Origin: Solen grandis
Taxonomy: Eukaryota > Mollusca > Bivalvia > Adapedonta > Solenidae
Assembly (NCBI GenBank): GCA_021229015.1
Contig: CM037785.1
Location: forward strand, 35,513,062-35,577,061
Length of the DNA stretch: 64,000 nt
Reading direction: 5' to 3'
This document shows positions 10,703 to 24,320 of this stretch, one piece after another. Both the position numbers and the translations under genes were made by a program. Position 1 is the stretch's first letter. Every line of letters begins with the position of its first letter. The notes below the pieces were generated by a model. It was given only the letters and a program-made list of their open reading frames with translations, made no database searches and was not told where the DNA came from.

Positions 10703-13700
10703 GGTAATTATTTTGCTATTATGTCAGTATTTTTCTTTTTCTTTTTTTTTTCCATCATTGAATCTCTCAAATATAATAAATAAGCCTTTAAACGCTCATT
10801 CTTATATGGAAAAGAGACATCGCCTCCAAAACCCACCCCTGTCGCCCAAGTTAACAACTTCCGACACCTTCGCACAGTATTTCAGTCATGTGTGTACATT
10901 ATCAACATATATGTATATAATATTGTGCTGTTGACAAGTGTTTTACTTCTACTTTTTACCGGCTCTCTCAAGGGAAACAGTGTTAGTCTAGTGTAAGGTG
11001 TAGCAAATAAAATGTTAAAAGATAAAAGAAAGGGGTTTACGAGTTTTAAAATAAAATTGAGATACTGCTTTTGAAGTTGACCGTCGCCAGCCTCTCTGTA
11101 AATGGATGTGACCTGAGAGTCTATTCCAATAACGAATACTTCTAAGGAAGAAAGAGTTAAGATGGTACTGTGTTCAGGGTATGAGGAGAATCAGATTCAT
11201 AGTGGGAACCAAGTGATTATGGTCTACAAAGATTAGCTGGTGTTGTATCTTATCAGGCCCAGATCCAGAATTTCTGAGCTGGGGGCCAAAATCTGAATGT
11301 GATATGAGTGCTAGGGGGCATGCTCCCCCGGAAAAAAGATTTTATTGTGAAAGAGATGCATTCTGAAGGGTATCTGGGGATAAACGTGAAAGTTTTGTTG
11401 TTGTTTTTAAATCCGATATATATTTTTTTTAATTTTGAGGCCATGGATCTAATGCCTATGTCCCACTGGGGAAAAATCTTCGGTGATGTGGAAACACACA
11501 TTTTTTTTTCTACCGATGGCTCCCGATGTTTGAACCAAAAAATACTTAGCAGACCCATGAGAATTGACAGTGATTAGGCTTCGGGATCGGTCTGTTGAAC
11601 GTTCACTGATGTTTCGGCTATATGGTACAATGGGCTTGAATCCCGATGTTCGGAAAAGCACCGGGGGACCTTCTCCGATGATCGGCGAAGGTGCCCCGGA
11701 GTTTCACCGAGTTTGGAACATCATCGGGGGAATATCCTCGTAGATTAGGGGATCTTGCGAACCATCCAAGGTTTTCTCGCGGAAGATTATGGAGATTTTG
11801 ATAATTTGATGGTGGAATTAAGAGACAAAGTCAAGAGAAGAATTTTGGGGGTTTAAGGGGATGCCCTAAGCAATGTCCAATGACCTTTTTGACCGTCTCA
11901 GTGCTAACAGGTTTAAGAATACCTTTCGATGATGTTATACTGTTCAAATGTAGTTTTAATTGTTGACTGTCCGACTGTGCCCCGGTATCTAGGTTGGGTT
12001 TATGTTGGAGAAACTTAGAGGAACTCGCACACAATGATGAATAAGTCCGTTTAAGGTTAATGCGATTTTAATTTCTTCTTTTCTTTCCTCTCTGTGGCAA
12101 TCCACAAATTTAATAACATCAATATTGTCCGTGAAAACACGGTAATATTAAATAGTAAAAACAATTTTTTTCCACATAAATGTCTGTGAAATCACAGAAA
12201 GAAAAAAATCAAAAATTAAATATCAGTTTATAAATTTCGATAATAGTTTTCGTTAGGAAATCCTAAATAGAGGTCCTTCCTTCTTGAAAGCCAAATTCGA
12301 ATCTTAACATTTCACAAAGAAAAGCTTCATCTACCCGGGACGGGGGATGACAGACATACCACGTTACCAGTTTAATGGATTAGCGATTAGCGCAATGATG
12401 TGAATTCTAGACACTAGACACGCTTCTTTGGCGTTATTATTACACTTATCCAGAGATGTAAATACCTAGAGGGACAAGCAGCTCTAAAAATAAAAAGTTA
12501 TCCCCCACCCCCCACCCCGTATAGCCGGACTTTCTTGCGCGCGCTCGGCTATAATCGGTTGTTTCCGTAATTTTCGATTTTTGCTCTCTCGATAAACTTC
12601 GGCAATATCCGTTGATATAGTATGTAGGCAACGTATCGGTACTACCTAAGGTCAGAGACTTACATTACCGAAAGAGATTTACCTAGAAGATATGCATTAA
12701 ATGTATCGATCTTTGTGCTTAGTTCAAAATAGCAGAAACAAACATTACCCGAATCTAATGTATCTTCGTTATGTCTTAAAATAATTTTGTAAAATGCCTG
12801 AATCTTTTTTAAGGTATGGTGTTTTGTGTTCATACCTATGAAAATGGACCTATCTTTTAGATTATGAAATATATGCATAATGTTTGTATCATTTTCTTTA
12901 TAGTTTATAAACTGTCATACCCGTTAAATCACGCTGTTTCACATCAATAGCCTAATTACATTCCATTGATTTTCACAAGGATTTTCGACATTGTTGGGAA
13001 CAAAAGGAGATAAAGTCTAAGGGCAAGCCGATATGTGAATATTTAAATAGAGCTACCGGTAATTACTACAATTTACGGATTGTGGTAGATATTTGATGTT
13101 AAATATTAATCCAGGCCAGTTAAAAATTAATCGAGATCAATAAGCGGTGTCTTTTTCTCTGAAAATAATCACTTTTTATTTTTAGTAACAGCAAAGGCCT
13201 AAACCCAAAATAGACAACTCGGCGAAATATCGTGTATTCTCGCGCCAGGACGAGAGTGGGGCAAGTGTATTCCGCGGAAAATCCAGTTCAGTGTTACTAA
13301 GCGATAACAAAATACAGATCAATACAACAATTCGTTATTTTTTCTAGTTGTATAATATTTAACTACAACAAATTTTAAGCCTACAAAAAGTTCCTTCCAG
13401 TGCATTTCTTAACTTTGAGGTACAGCGTGAAAGCTGATATATGTTTAATTAAAGGGCTCGTGACGTTACCAATATTTCTGACTAAAATCAAACGGTAAAT
13501 AAATTCATATTATCATTGGATATAAATATTTTTCGTAATTTCCATCAATGACATAACTTGATATGTTATAGCACTCAATGCATACATCTACATATTTACC
13601 GCATGTGAAAGATTCAATTTTAAGTTTAGCTCTACTGCGAGGCCAGGGCCCTTGGGCCAAAATTATGTGTCCCATTCCCCCTCTAAATCATATACTTTTT

Positions 13701-14332
13701 TTCCCCAGTCAGTGAGAAAATTCCTCATGAAACAAGTAAAATACTTAACAATAAATTGTTTCTTAGATAAAAAAAAAAAGTTTATAAGAAAGTTACTGAT
13801 GGTTGCAGAAAAATATCAATTTACGCGTATTTTAATAGAGAATTAGATGTTTCAATGTCAGTTTTACTGATAATAAGCACACTTGAAGGTAACTAGGAGC
13901 TTATGAGAAGACCTGATGATCTAGACTTTATTTCACATTATTTTTGTTTGTTGTTTCATTTACAGTCATTATGCTAAGTTTAAAACAATTCTAGTTAATA
14001 GATTTTTCACTATGCTACCAGCTTCCAAATCTGGTAAACCAGTGGGCTACCAGAATTTTTGACAATTTGTCAGACTTTGCTGACCATATTTTATTTGATA
14101 ATTTTTAGATCACCCAATAAGCTATTAGGATCGATGAATGTATGTCGACCGCCCATCTGTCGTCCACAATTAGTTTGTTTGCACTCTAGCATCTTCATTT
14201 CTTAAGCAATCATCTTCAAATTTTATCACAATGTTTATTACCATTATATCTCGGAGAATTCCTTACAAAGGACTAAGTGTAAAATATTATTAATTTTGGT
14301 TTTGCATATATTATTTATACTATTTTTCTTAT
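10703..14332. other. Intergenic DNA, no gene seen
   Basis: AT-rich with a more GC-rich patch at about 11590-11760. Overlapping ORFs of up to 101 aa at 11253-11661 are on opposite strands, lack domains and probably sit in a dispersed repeat (block around 11260-11340 with GGGGGC...GCTCCCCCGG). No splice-bounded coding exon identified. Confidence 0.45.
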
Positions 14333-14640
14333 TCAAAATTTTGCTAATTGTATTGATATAGATTTCTTATTTGACTTAAGTAGAGTTACAAATTCCGCCA
14401 TACACGGGCGTATAGGTGTAGTACCTAGGACTATAATCTTACGTATATCCCTATATAAAGGACAAACTAAAATAAAGCGGAACTCATCCTCGATGTCATT
14501 TAAATTAGACAATGTACATTTTTCTATTATTTCTCTGAACACCATTATATCTATCTACTTCAATATTCAAATCATGAGACGACAGTTTATTTTTTGCAAT
14601 AACATTTCTGTAATAAATATTATCTTGTGCATTTAAATAA
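14333..14640 (-). pseudogene. LINE pol C-terminal fragment (decayed)
   Basis: Minus-strand reading gives IEVDRYNGVQRNNRK and then, after a frameshift, IEDEFRFILVCPLYRDIRK. This resembles the zinc-binding C-terminal tail after the reverse transcriptase in several non-LTR elements (C-x2-C ... DEFHF ... CPLY). The first cysteine pair is damaged (CTLS). The rest of the element is not visible. Confidence 0.6.
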
Positions 14641-14766
14641 GAGGATCGTTATAATGACAGTTTAAGCTCGTGGTAAATAAAGTACTCCAGCTAGGATTTG
14701 AAAAAGGCCGGGGTGGTGGTGCCTAAAAGGGCACTTTGAAGCGCGTAAAGCCGAACATGGGGGTGT

Positions 14767-14794
14767 GTGTGTGTGGGGGGGGGGGGGGGGGGGG
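14767..14794. repeat. GT run followed by a poly-G tract
   Basis: A short (TG)n run passes directly into about 20 consecutive G residues. This is a potential G-quadruplex and a likely sequencing-error hotspot. Confidence 0.85.
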
Positions 14795-15313
14795 CCACCC
14801 CAAGAAAATTGTTTAAGTTCAAACCCTTGAGAAGCCATCTCCTGCATTTTCAGATAAGAAAAAAATGTTTTACAGCAGCTTTGTACATTTCTTCCAGATT
14901 CAAACTTTTATGTAGATCAGTGTTCCATTTATATCTTTCTAAACAGACAACATTTCAACATATTTTTTTCAAATTAAGATGTTTAAAAAGACCTCTGCAA
15001 GAATGAGAGATTGAACAGTTGTTTGGAAATATTTGTGCAGAATTTTTAAAAATCAAATTTGCATCAACCCAGATATACATGTATTTGTCAAATTTCTTAA
15101 GAGCTATTTTGATACAGAAAAAAGAGTCGCATATAATAGCAATTCATGGGATATTTTTTATAAGAGATGGTCAAAATATAAACATATTTTTGAATACTAA
15201 TTAACAGTTACATTCCTTTATCATTTTGAGTTTAAATAGTAATACGTTAATTTAAAAAACAAATAATTGAATTGTGTAATTGTATCAATATCTGTGGTGG
15301 TTTATATTTTTTT

Positions 15314-15362
15314 TGTATGTATGTATGTATGTATGTATGTATGTATGTATGTATGTATGTTT
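15314..15362. repeat. (GTAT)n microsatellite
   Basis: About 12 tandem GTAT units without visible interruption. Confidence 0.95.
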
Positions 15363-15748
15363 ATGTGCAGGTTCTTTTTATTGTTTCCTTAATTGTTTAA
15401 TAAAATAATTGATAGTGTTAAACAGAGTAACTCCTACGAAAATAATATCTAATAGGTAAAAAGTATTTCTTGCTCTGCTATTTTTCTTACTCACATCACG
15501 TTTTATATGTCTTCTTTTTCATCAAAATATCAAAATACATTATTCATTTTATAGGAGGTACTCTTTTTCCATACAAATGGAATATCCCCGTATATGCATG
15601 TCCTTGTTGCTATATTTGTAATGCATCTAATAATATGCTTATCGCTTATATCATTTATATATTCATATACGGTGTACAGTGTAAGGTATGTTGGGGGTGG
15701 TCCTCCCCGACCCCCACATACCTATGACGGGGAGAATAAAAGCAATTA

Positions 15749-15749
<1 letters not shown>

Positions 15750-15780
<31 letters not shown>
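15750..15780. repeat. Poly-A tract
   Basis: About 31 A residues, directly after a GC-rich block with GGGGGTGGTCCTCCCCGACCC. It could be a retroelement tail, but no body is recognised. Confidence 0.7.
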
Positions 15781-15781
<1 letters not shown>

Positions 15782-16960
15782 AGAAAAAATATGAACCTGG
15801 CATTTCAATTTCATATAGCCTAGAGAACAATTAAATTGAGCATTAAATTGACTCTTCCCTCAGAATTTTGTGAAAATCCCCCATTTTTTTTCAAATGTTC
15901 ATTAATTAATGCACACCATATATATAGGAGAATTCATATTGATGGCTATACTTTTACTTAATTATTATATGAAAAAGGCATGGTAAATTCACCAAAAAGG
16001 ACACGTGAACATACAATTTGGAGGAAAAAAATATTTCTAAATTCTAATATTTTTCAGAAAATATGAAATTTCAAATAATTTTTTCAACATTTTTTTTAAA
16101 TACTTAAAATACTACAGGATTTTTGCAATACAGAAAATGTTTTTATGTTAATTCAGTTGCTTGTGTAGACTCAGATTAAAACTGTTTAAAATCTATTTGC
16201 ATGAAAATTATTTGATTTTAATTAATCTCCAAGACCATTCATTTTCATCAACTCTTTTTAAATCACAGTTATTAGATCTTTTATGATATATAAATGTGAA
16301 AATTCATTTTTTTTTTCCAACAGATCTTATGATATTTTATTTTTTTAATAATGCAATTTTGTCTCAATACATTACCCCACCCACTTCAGTACGATCATAT
16401 TATTTTAGGTACAAAGTCAGCCTTAATTTCAAATAATGGTGTAAAATCTGCATTTAAAGTTTTTTATCAATCATTCATGTTTTAAAACACTACTAAAGCT
16501 TTTTGACATTATTTTGCTGTAAACAAGATTTATGAGTGCATGTTTCTTCAACCATACCATACCGGAAGTAAACAAAGTTATATTCAAGCATGCTTTTTAC
16601 ATGCTATTAAAACTGTCAGAGGCAGTTAATTTGAATATTAATGATAAAGATTATGACAGTATGATAATATGTCGGTGCAGTATGCCAGATTTAAAATATT
16701 ACAAATATTTATGCTAAATTAGGCTATCTTTTTCGTATTCAAAAACAGTCCCGTAGAATCAACTTTCACTTTCACTTCGAAATTAACACGAGCCGTGAAT
16801 GTAGGTTTGTGTTCACTTCTTTCCTCTACAATCATCAGCAATGGTAGCCATGATGATTTGTTGCTCATAGCAACGGATTCGCTGATGACACCCAGACTGG
16901 CCAGTTGAGTTCTCTAACTTCCGGAGTTTTTTTTATTGACATGACAAGCGGCACATGTCG
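15782..16960. other. AT-rich intergenic DNA, no gene seen
   Basis: Only short domain-less ORFs, for example 61 aa at 16532-16717. No repeats with clear ends. Confidence 0.5.
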
Positions 16961-16968
16961 ATAAAAGG

Positions 16969-17021
16969 ACAAGGGCAATTTGCCGACAAAAGGGCAGGGC
17001 AATTTGCCGACAAAAGGGCAC
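16969..17021. repeat. Short direct repeat, about 26 bp x 2
   Basis: AGGGCAATTTGCCGACAAAA occurs twice in succession. Confidence 0.8.
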
Positions 17022-17479
17022 ATGCTGTGACGAACTCGTATATCAACTGCAGTCCGCCAGTTAGTGGTACAAATGTAAAACCTCGTTAGTCCGGACGCAT
17101 TGGTCCTTGGGTAAATTTCCGGATTAATGAATTTTCCGTACTAATGAATCAACCTTTCAACTCTCTTCTTTTGTGTTCTTTCTTTCTTCCATGTACTTTC
17201 TCATTGTACTCTTTGTGTGTATGTATGTTATAACATTTGTATTCCATTAATAATAAGTATATTTAAAATAAAATGCTTAGGCCTATATATGCATTTAAAA
17301 TGATGTTTACAGATGATGATTCTGTTTGAATTAATTTTAATCCATCCTTGACATCAGCATACTTTAGGAGAAGAAAAGGACACATTAAGTATGCGACAGC
17401 ATAATTGGACCCATTCTTGTCCTGATTCGTGAGAAAATGAATTGGATTTATTTTAAATAACAGTCAACAACAAATAAAT

Positions 17480-20225
17480 AACTAGAATCGCAATCGCGAT
17501 ATCATCGGTTTTCGCAAAAGCAATTCCATTCAGTTCACGAGTCGCATGATTCGAAAAATATTTCTTCGTTCAATGGCTTGTTTATAATGTTAACAGTGAT
17601 CTTTCAAACACTTTTGTCACAATGTTTAAGAAGACTTTTTACCCAAAAGATTTTTGAGTATTACCTGTCAGTTATGTAGTCGCGATATCATCAGTTTTCA
17701 CGAAAGCAATTCCATTCAGTTCACGAGTCGCATGTTTCAAAAAACATATTTCTTCGTTCAATGTCTTGTTGAATACTGTTAACAGTGATCTTTCAAACAC
17801 TTTTGTCGCAATGTTTAAGAAGACTTTTTACCCAAAAGATTTTTGAGTATTACCTGTCAGTTATGTAGTCGCGATATCATCGGTTTTCATGAAAGCAATT
17901 CCATTCAGTTCACGAGTCGCATGATTCGAAAAACATTTCTTAGTTCAATTGCTTGTTGATACTGTTAACAGTGATCTTTGAAACATTTTTGTCGCAATGT
18001 TTAAGCAGACTTTTTACCAAGAAGAACACTTTTAAGTATTACCTGTCTGTTATGTAGTCGCAAACTTGAAAACCTTTTTTACGGACTTCGGGTACTGCAA
18101 CGTTATATGTGTGTGTTGCTTTATGATGGCGACATACGACAATTGTACTCGATAAACAAGAATTGCAAACGACAAACAACAGTTTAAAATAACACGCGTC
18201 AATGTATTATGCAACTCAACACTATTACAGACTAGTGTTACATTGAATTACTATCATTTTCATGAAATATCGCTTTGATTTTTAGTGTTGTTTCAAATTG
18301 ATGTCACCAAGAAACAGAATGTAAAAAAATTGCATAAAGTCAGACTTCAATTATTTTAGTTATAAAGAGTGATTTCAAGCCAAGCGCCCCCTAGCGGCAA
18401 AAGAGAAACAAAATTGGGTAAATATTTTCTATTAGGTATCTAGCAATGCAGCAAATGGTTCAATCAAGTATACAATCGCACTAGTCAAACATTCTATTCC
18501 TTATATATCAAAATTTGAAAAAACCTGATTTACAATTGTTCTAAAGAGGATCAATATTTTGGCTGCCGTAAAATGACGAAATCAAGTTCATTCTTCAAAA
18601 ACTAAACATCACTGGAAAGGGCTCTTCAAGAACTAAAACTTTTGTTCATACACTTTCAATAAAATATTTTTTGTTTTTGAGCTATTTTGAGCCGAATAAA
18701 AACACAGTAATCGTAATATGACCTTGACCTTTGCAATTTCATTTTAACTTCTTAATTGTAGGGTCATTTCAAACATAACAATACATAACTTGTGAAAATA
18801 TCATGAAGAATGAACTAAAAATAAAGTCAGGAGCGACAAAAACCATGTTTTTGAAATTTTGATTATTCCTAAAATTTAGTGAAGTTTGACCGTTTCTAGA
18901 GGACAAACCATGCATTTATTAAGTTCGCCACCCCATATATTTTGTGCGTATATGTCTTGTAAATAATTTGCAGGAAACAGAATTCTTCTATCTGATCTCT
19001 AACAAAAATGGATAGGTTTTTCGTAGACCTACCCTCATCTGCACAGTTTTTTGCGAGGTTCGAACATTCAACCTTCCTTTAGTAGCTCAAAAAGTTTTAG
19101 CCACTCATACCTGGAAACTATCATATTTTATTGGAGTATCAACAAGGAACACAATGCAACAAACCGCATTTGGATCAGACCTCAACTTTTTGAGTTATAA
19201 GTAGAAGAGTGTTTTTAAGCTAAGCGCCCCCTAGCGGCAAAATGAAAAACAAAATTGATTAAAATTTTACCATTAGGTACCTAGCAATGCAGCAAATAGT
19301 TCAATCAAGTACGCAAGTCGCACTAGTCGAACATTCTATTTTTTATATATCACAATTTGAAGCATAAAAACTGATTTACAATTATTCCAAAAAAGGATCA
19401 AACTTTGGACTGCCGTAAAATGACCAAATCAAGTCCGATCTTCAAAAACTAAACATCACTGGAAAGTGCTCTTGAATAACTAAAACTTTTGTTCATAAAC
19501 TCTCAAAGAAATATTTTTAGTTTTGGAGCTGTTTGGGGCCGAATAAAAACACAATAATCGTAATATGACCTTGACCTTTTCATTTATTTTTTAACTTTTT
19601 AATTGTGATCCCTTTCAGACTTAACAATACATAACTTGTGAAAATATCATGAAGAATTAACAAAAAATAAGCCAGAAGCGATAAAAAACATGTTTTTGAA
19701 CCTTTAACTTTTTCTAAAATTTAGTGAAGTTTGACCGTTTCCAGAGGACCTACCATACATTTCTTAAATTCGCCACCCCATATATTTTGTGCGTATATGT
19801 CTTGCAAATCATTTGCAGCAAACAGAATTCTTCTATCTGATCTCTAACAAAAATGGATAGGTTTTTCGTAGACCTACCCTCATTTGCACAGTTTTTTGCG
19901 AGGTTCGAACTTTCAACCTTCTGTAGCTCAAATACTTTCAGCGACACGTACCCTCGAAACCTATCATATTTTATTTGGCTATCAACAAGGAACAGAATGC
20001 AAAAAACCGCATTTGAATCGGACCCCAAATAAGTGAGTTATTAGCCATTAATAAATTTCATGCAAAACGCCCCCTGGCGGGAAAAGTAAGACATAAATGA
20101 AAATTTTCTCAACGTTAGGATCATTTTCAAATACGTGGTAATAACTGATTAAAATTTCATACATGTGACTTTTTTCTATCATGGTGATATGCCGTTCACA
20201 AAAAAAGGTTAGAAAAATAATAATA
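17480..20225 (+). mobile_element. Composite satellite-bearing element, copy E1
   Basis: Begins AACTAGAATCGCAATCGCGA, a short 5' hairpin (ATCGC/GCGAT). Then come three units of a 186-189-bp repeat (CGCGATATCATC at 17495, 17681, 17870), a junction at about 18056, and two full plus one partial units of an approximately 840-bp repeat marked by GCGCCCCCTAGCGGC (18384, 19224, about 20067). It lacks its own 3' hairpin tail and runs into the next element. No coding capacity; the ORF at 19750-20028 recurs only because the repeat does. Confidence 0.75.
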
Positions 20226-21789
20226 AACTAGATTTGCAAACTGCAAATGCACCGGTTTTTCGTGATGAGAAACAGTTTCAAACCTGATCAGCCAAGTTAA
20301 AATACCAGAAAAACAACAAAATGCAAAATGCTTTATATATCTTAGTGTTTTTCTTCATTGGTGAATTCGCTGTGACCAAAACTTAAATTAAAGGCATCTC
20401 GAAAGGAATGTGATGTCCCACTGAGCCAGGCCCCCAACTGCTGTGATCAGCCCTGTTAATATCTGGTCATCACTGCAGGGAGTCTTTAGCCATTACAGTA
20501 GCTTTGTGTGTAAAACCTCTGATGGGTTGATGCATAACAAAATTACCTGCTACAATGGAAGTGAGATAGTAGGCTAGTTTTACACATACATTCATGACCT
20601 GTTACATCCCAACCTAAAGAGCAAAGCTAGCAGAGCAGAGTTCTAATTATAGAACATAGGTATCCAGTGTTCTGTCAAATTTTCTCAGTTTTTATTCTGG
20701 GTCATGTATTTAAATTCTCTATAAATTCATCAATTCTCGACAGATTTGCGAAATTCTTTTTTTGTTGACGAGGTAAGACATTCTTTTTTCCAATGATGAC
20801 AAAATATATCCACACATTTAAACTTAAAGGCTTTGAATCAGTTCAAAGTATGACCAAACTTCAAACTGCCACCAAACAACCAAATCAACCCCGATCTGAA
20901 AAAACTAAATTTCTTCAAAAAGTACTCTTTAGAGGCTTTTGATTTTACCCATATTCTTTCGATAAAATATTTTTAGATTTGAGATATTTAAGGTCAAAGA
21001 AAAAAACCAATAATCGCAATATGACCTTGACCTTTGCATTTTTTGAAATTTTGAAACTGTTAAGTCCCTTGAAACAACAAACAATACAATCTGTGAAAAT
21101 TTCATAAAGATTGATTAAAAAATAATGGCAGAATCATCAAAAAACTAAAAAAATGCCTATTCTCGAAAAAAAAAAATCCTCTAAATTTTAGTACACTTTG
21201 ACCGCTTATTGAAAGCCATTTTATGCATTTTCTGAAATCGCCACCCCATATATTTTGTGCGCAAAGATCTTCAGAATCAATTTCAAAAAACAGAATGAGG
21301 ATATCTAATCTCTAACAAAACTGGGCATGTTTTTCGTGGACACACCCTAATTTGCCAGATTTTTTCAAAGATTCAAACATTCAACCTCTTCTAGCTCAAA
21401 AGTTTCAAAGATATGGATATTGCCACTCATCATATTTAAAGGGTAGTTGACAGAGAACAGAATGCAAACTTAAAACTGCACTACAGAAAAAAAAAATACA
21501 AATAAAATGTCAAATGACAGAGTTATCGGCAATTATATGTTTTGATGCTAAACGCCACCTAGCGGCAAAACTTAGTACTAAAATAAAAAACAAACTTAAT
21601 GGTGCACAACTTCAGATACATGTGAGTATGCAGCGAAATTTTCATATTTGTAGCACTTCTAATCACGCCGCAACAGCGGCCACAAAAACAGTGCAAAGAA
21701 TAATAATAATGGAAAAAAAAAAAGGGAAAAAAGAAACACAAGAAGAACAGTAGGTTTTCGCGGCTGCGTTGCAGTCCACGAAAACCTAA
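20226..21789 (+). mobile_element. Diverged relative of the same element (D) with complete 3' hairpin
   Basis: Starts AACTAGATTTGCAAACTGCAAA, whose TTTGCA/TGCAAA hairpin replaces the ATCGC/GCGAT hairpin of E copies. It contains one diverged approximately 840-bp-type unit (TGACCTTGACC at about 21023, CTCF-like block at 21552). It ends with a hairpin at 21752-21787: AGGTTTTCG pairs with CGAAAACCT, and inside it GGCTGC pairs with GCAGTC. About 20380-20600 is unlike the other copies and may be an insertion. Confidence 0.7.
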
Positions 21790-24319
21790 CTAGAATCGCA
21801 ATCGCGATATCATCGGTTTTCGCAAAAGCAAGTCCATTCAGTTCACGAGTCGCATGATTCGAAAAACATTTCTTCGTTCAATTGCTTGTTGATACTGTTA
21901 ACAGCCATCTTTCAAACATTTCTGTCGCAATGTTTAAGCAGACCTTTTACCCATAAGAATATTGTTGAATATTACCTGTCAGTTATGTAGTCGCGATATC
22001 ATCAGTTTTCACGAAAGCAATTCCATTCAAATCACCAGTCGCATGTTTCGAAAAACATATTTCTTCGTTCAATGGCTTTTTGAATACTGTTGAAGACAGT
22101 GATCTTTCAAACATTTTTGTCGCAATGTTTAAGCAAACTTTTTACCAAGAAGAATACTTTTAAGTATTACCTGTCTGTAATGTAGTCGCAAACTTGAAAA
22201 CATTTTTTACAGACTTCGAATACTGCAACATTATATGTGTGTGTTGCTTTATGATGGTGACATTAGACAATTGTACTCGATAAACAACAATTGCAAACGA
22301 CACACAACAGTATAAAATGACACGCGACAATGCGATATGCCACTTAACATTATAACGAACTAATGTTGCATTGAATTACTATCATTTTCATGAAATATCG
22401 CATAAATTTTTTAGTGTTGTTTCAAATTGATGTCACCAAGGAACAGAATGCAAAAAATTGCATAAAAATCAGACTTTAATTATTTTAGTAATAAAGGGTG
22501 ATTTCAAGCCAAGCGCCCCCCTAGCAGCAAAATGAGAAACAAAATTGAGTAAAATTTTACTATTAGGTACCTAGAAATGCAGCAAATGGTTCAATGAAGC
22601 ATACAAGTCACACTAGTCAAACATTCTATTCCTTATATATCACAATTTGAAGCATACAAACTGATTTACAATTGTTCTAAATAGGATCAAATTTTGGACT
22701 GCCGTAATATGACCAAATCAAGTCCGATCTTCAAAAACTAAACATCACTGGAAAGGGCTATTCAAGAACTAAAACTTTTGTTTATATACTTTCAATAAAA
22801 TATTTTTAGTTTTGGAGATATTTGGGGCCGAATAAAAACACAATAATCGTAATATGACCTTGACCTTTGAAATTTCATTTTAACTTTTTAATTGTGAGGC
22901 CCTTTCAAACATAACAATACATAACTTGTGAAAATATCATGAAGAATGAACTAAAAATAAAGTCAGGAGCGACAAAAAACATCTTTTCGAAATTTTAACT
23001 TTTCCTAAAATTTAGTGAAGTTTGACCGTTTCTAGAGGACAAACCATGCATTTATTAGATTCGCTACCCCATATATTTTGTGCGTATATGTCTTGCAAAT
23101 CATTTGCAGCAAACAGAATTCTTCTATCTGATGTCTAACAAAAACGGATAGGTTTTTCGTACACATACCCTCATCTGCACAGTTTTTTGCGAGGTTCGAA
23201 CTTTCAACCTTCCGTTGCTAGCTCAAAAAGTTTCAGCCACTCATACCTAAAAACTTTCATATTTTATTAGGCTATCAACAAGAAACATAATGCAATAAAC
23301 CGCATTTGGATCAGGCTTTAACTTTTTGAGTTATAAGTAGAAGAGTGCTTTCGAGCTAAGCGCCCCTAGCGGCAAAATGAAAACAAAATTGATTAAAATT
23401 TTACCATTAGGTACATAGCAATGCAGCAAATAGTTCAATCAAGTATACAAGTCGCACTAGTCGAACATTCTATTTCTTATATGTCACAATTTGAAGCATA
23501 AAAACTGATTTACAATTATTCCAAAAAAGGATCAAACTTTGGACTGCCGTAATATGACCAAATCAAGTCCGATCTTCAAAAACTAAACGTCACTGGAAAG
23601 GGCTATTCAAGAACTAAAACTTTTGTTCATATACTCTCAAAGAAATATTTTTAGTTTTGGAGCTATTTGGGGCCGAATAAAAACACAATAATCGTAAATT
23701 AAAAAAAATACAGTCAGAAGCGATAAAAAACATGTTTTTGAAACTTTAACTTTTCCTAAAATTTAGTGAAGTTTGACCGCTTCCAGAGGACAAACCATAC
23801 ATTTCTTAAATTCGCCACCCCATATATTTTGTGCGTATATGTCTTGCAAATCATTTGCAGCAAACAGAATTCTTCTATCTGATCTCTAACAAAAATGGAT
23901 AGGTTTTTCTTGCACAGTTTTTTGGGAGGTTCGAACTTTCAACCTTCTGTAGGTCAAATACTTTCAGCGACACGTACCGTCGAAACCTATCATATTTTAT
24001 GTGGCTATCAACAAGGAACAGAATGCAAAAAACCGCATTTGAATCGGACCTCAAATAAGTGAGTTATTAGCCATTAATACATTTCATGCAAAACGCCCCC
24101 TGGCGGGAAAAGTAAGACATAAATGAAAATTTTCTCAACGTTAGGATCAAGTTCAAATACGTGGTAATAACTGATTAAAATTTCATACATGTGACTTTTT
24201 TCTATCATGGTGATATGCCGTTCACAAAAAAAGGTTAGAAAAATAATAAAAAAAAAAAAAAAAAAAATAAAACAGAAGAAGAACAATAGGTTTTCGCACT
24301 GCGAGGTGCGAAAACCTAA
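21790..24319 (+). mobile_element. Composite satellite-bearing element, copy E2
   Basis: Directly abuts the D tail. Two 189-bp units (CGCGAT at 21803 and 21992) are followed by the same junction (about 22188) and approximately 840-bp units with marker motifs at 22513, 23360 and 24093. The last interval is shortened by a deletion at about 23695 that removed the TGACCTTGACC block. A poly-A-rich stretch and GAAGAAGAACAAT precede a perfect hairpin at 24288-24317 (11-bp stem AGGTTTTCGCA/TGCGAAAACCT, 8-base loop). Confidence 0.8.
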
Positions 24320-24320
24320 A

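Noticed and set aside
11253..11661. Overlapping ORFs of 70-101 aa on both strands
   Set aside because: Mutually shadowing frames without domains, probably within a dispersed repeat.
17084..17150. Tigger/pogo-like terminal repeat ('ctcgttagtccgga')
   Set aside because: Only one end is seen, without a partner inverted repeat or transposase remnant.
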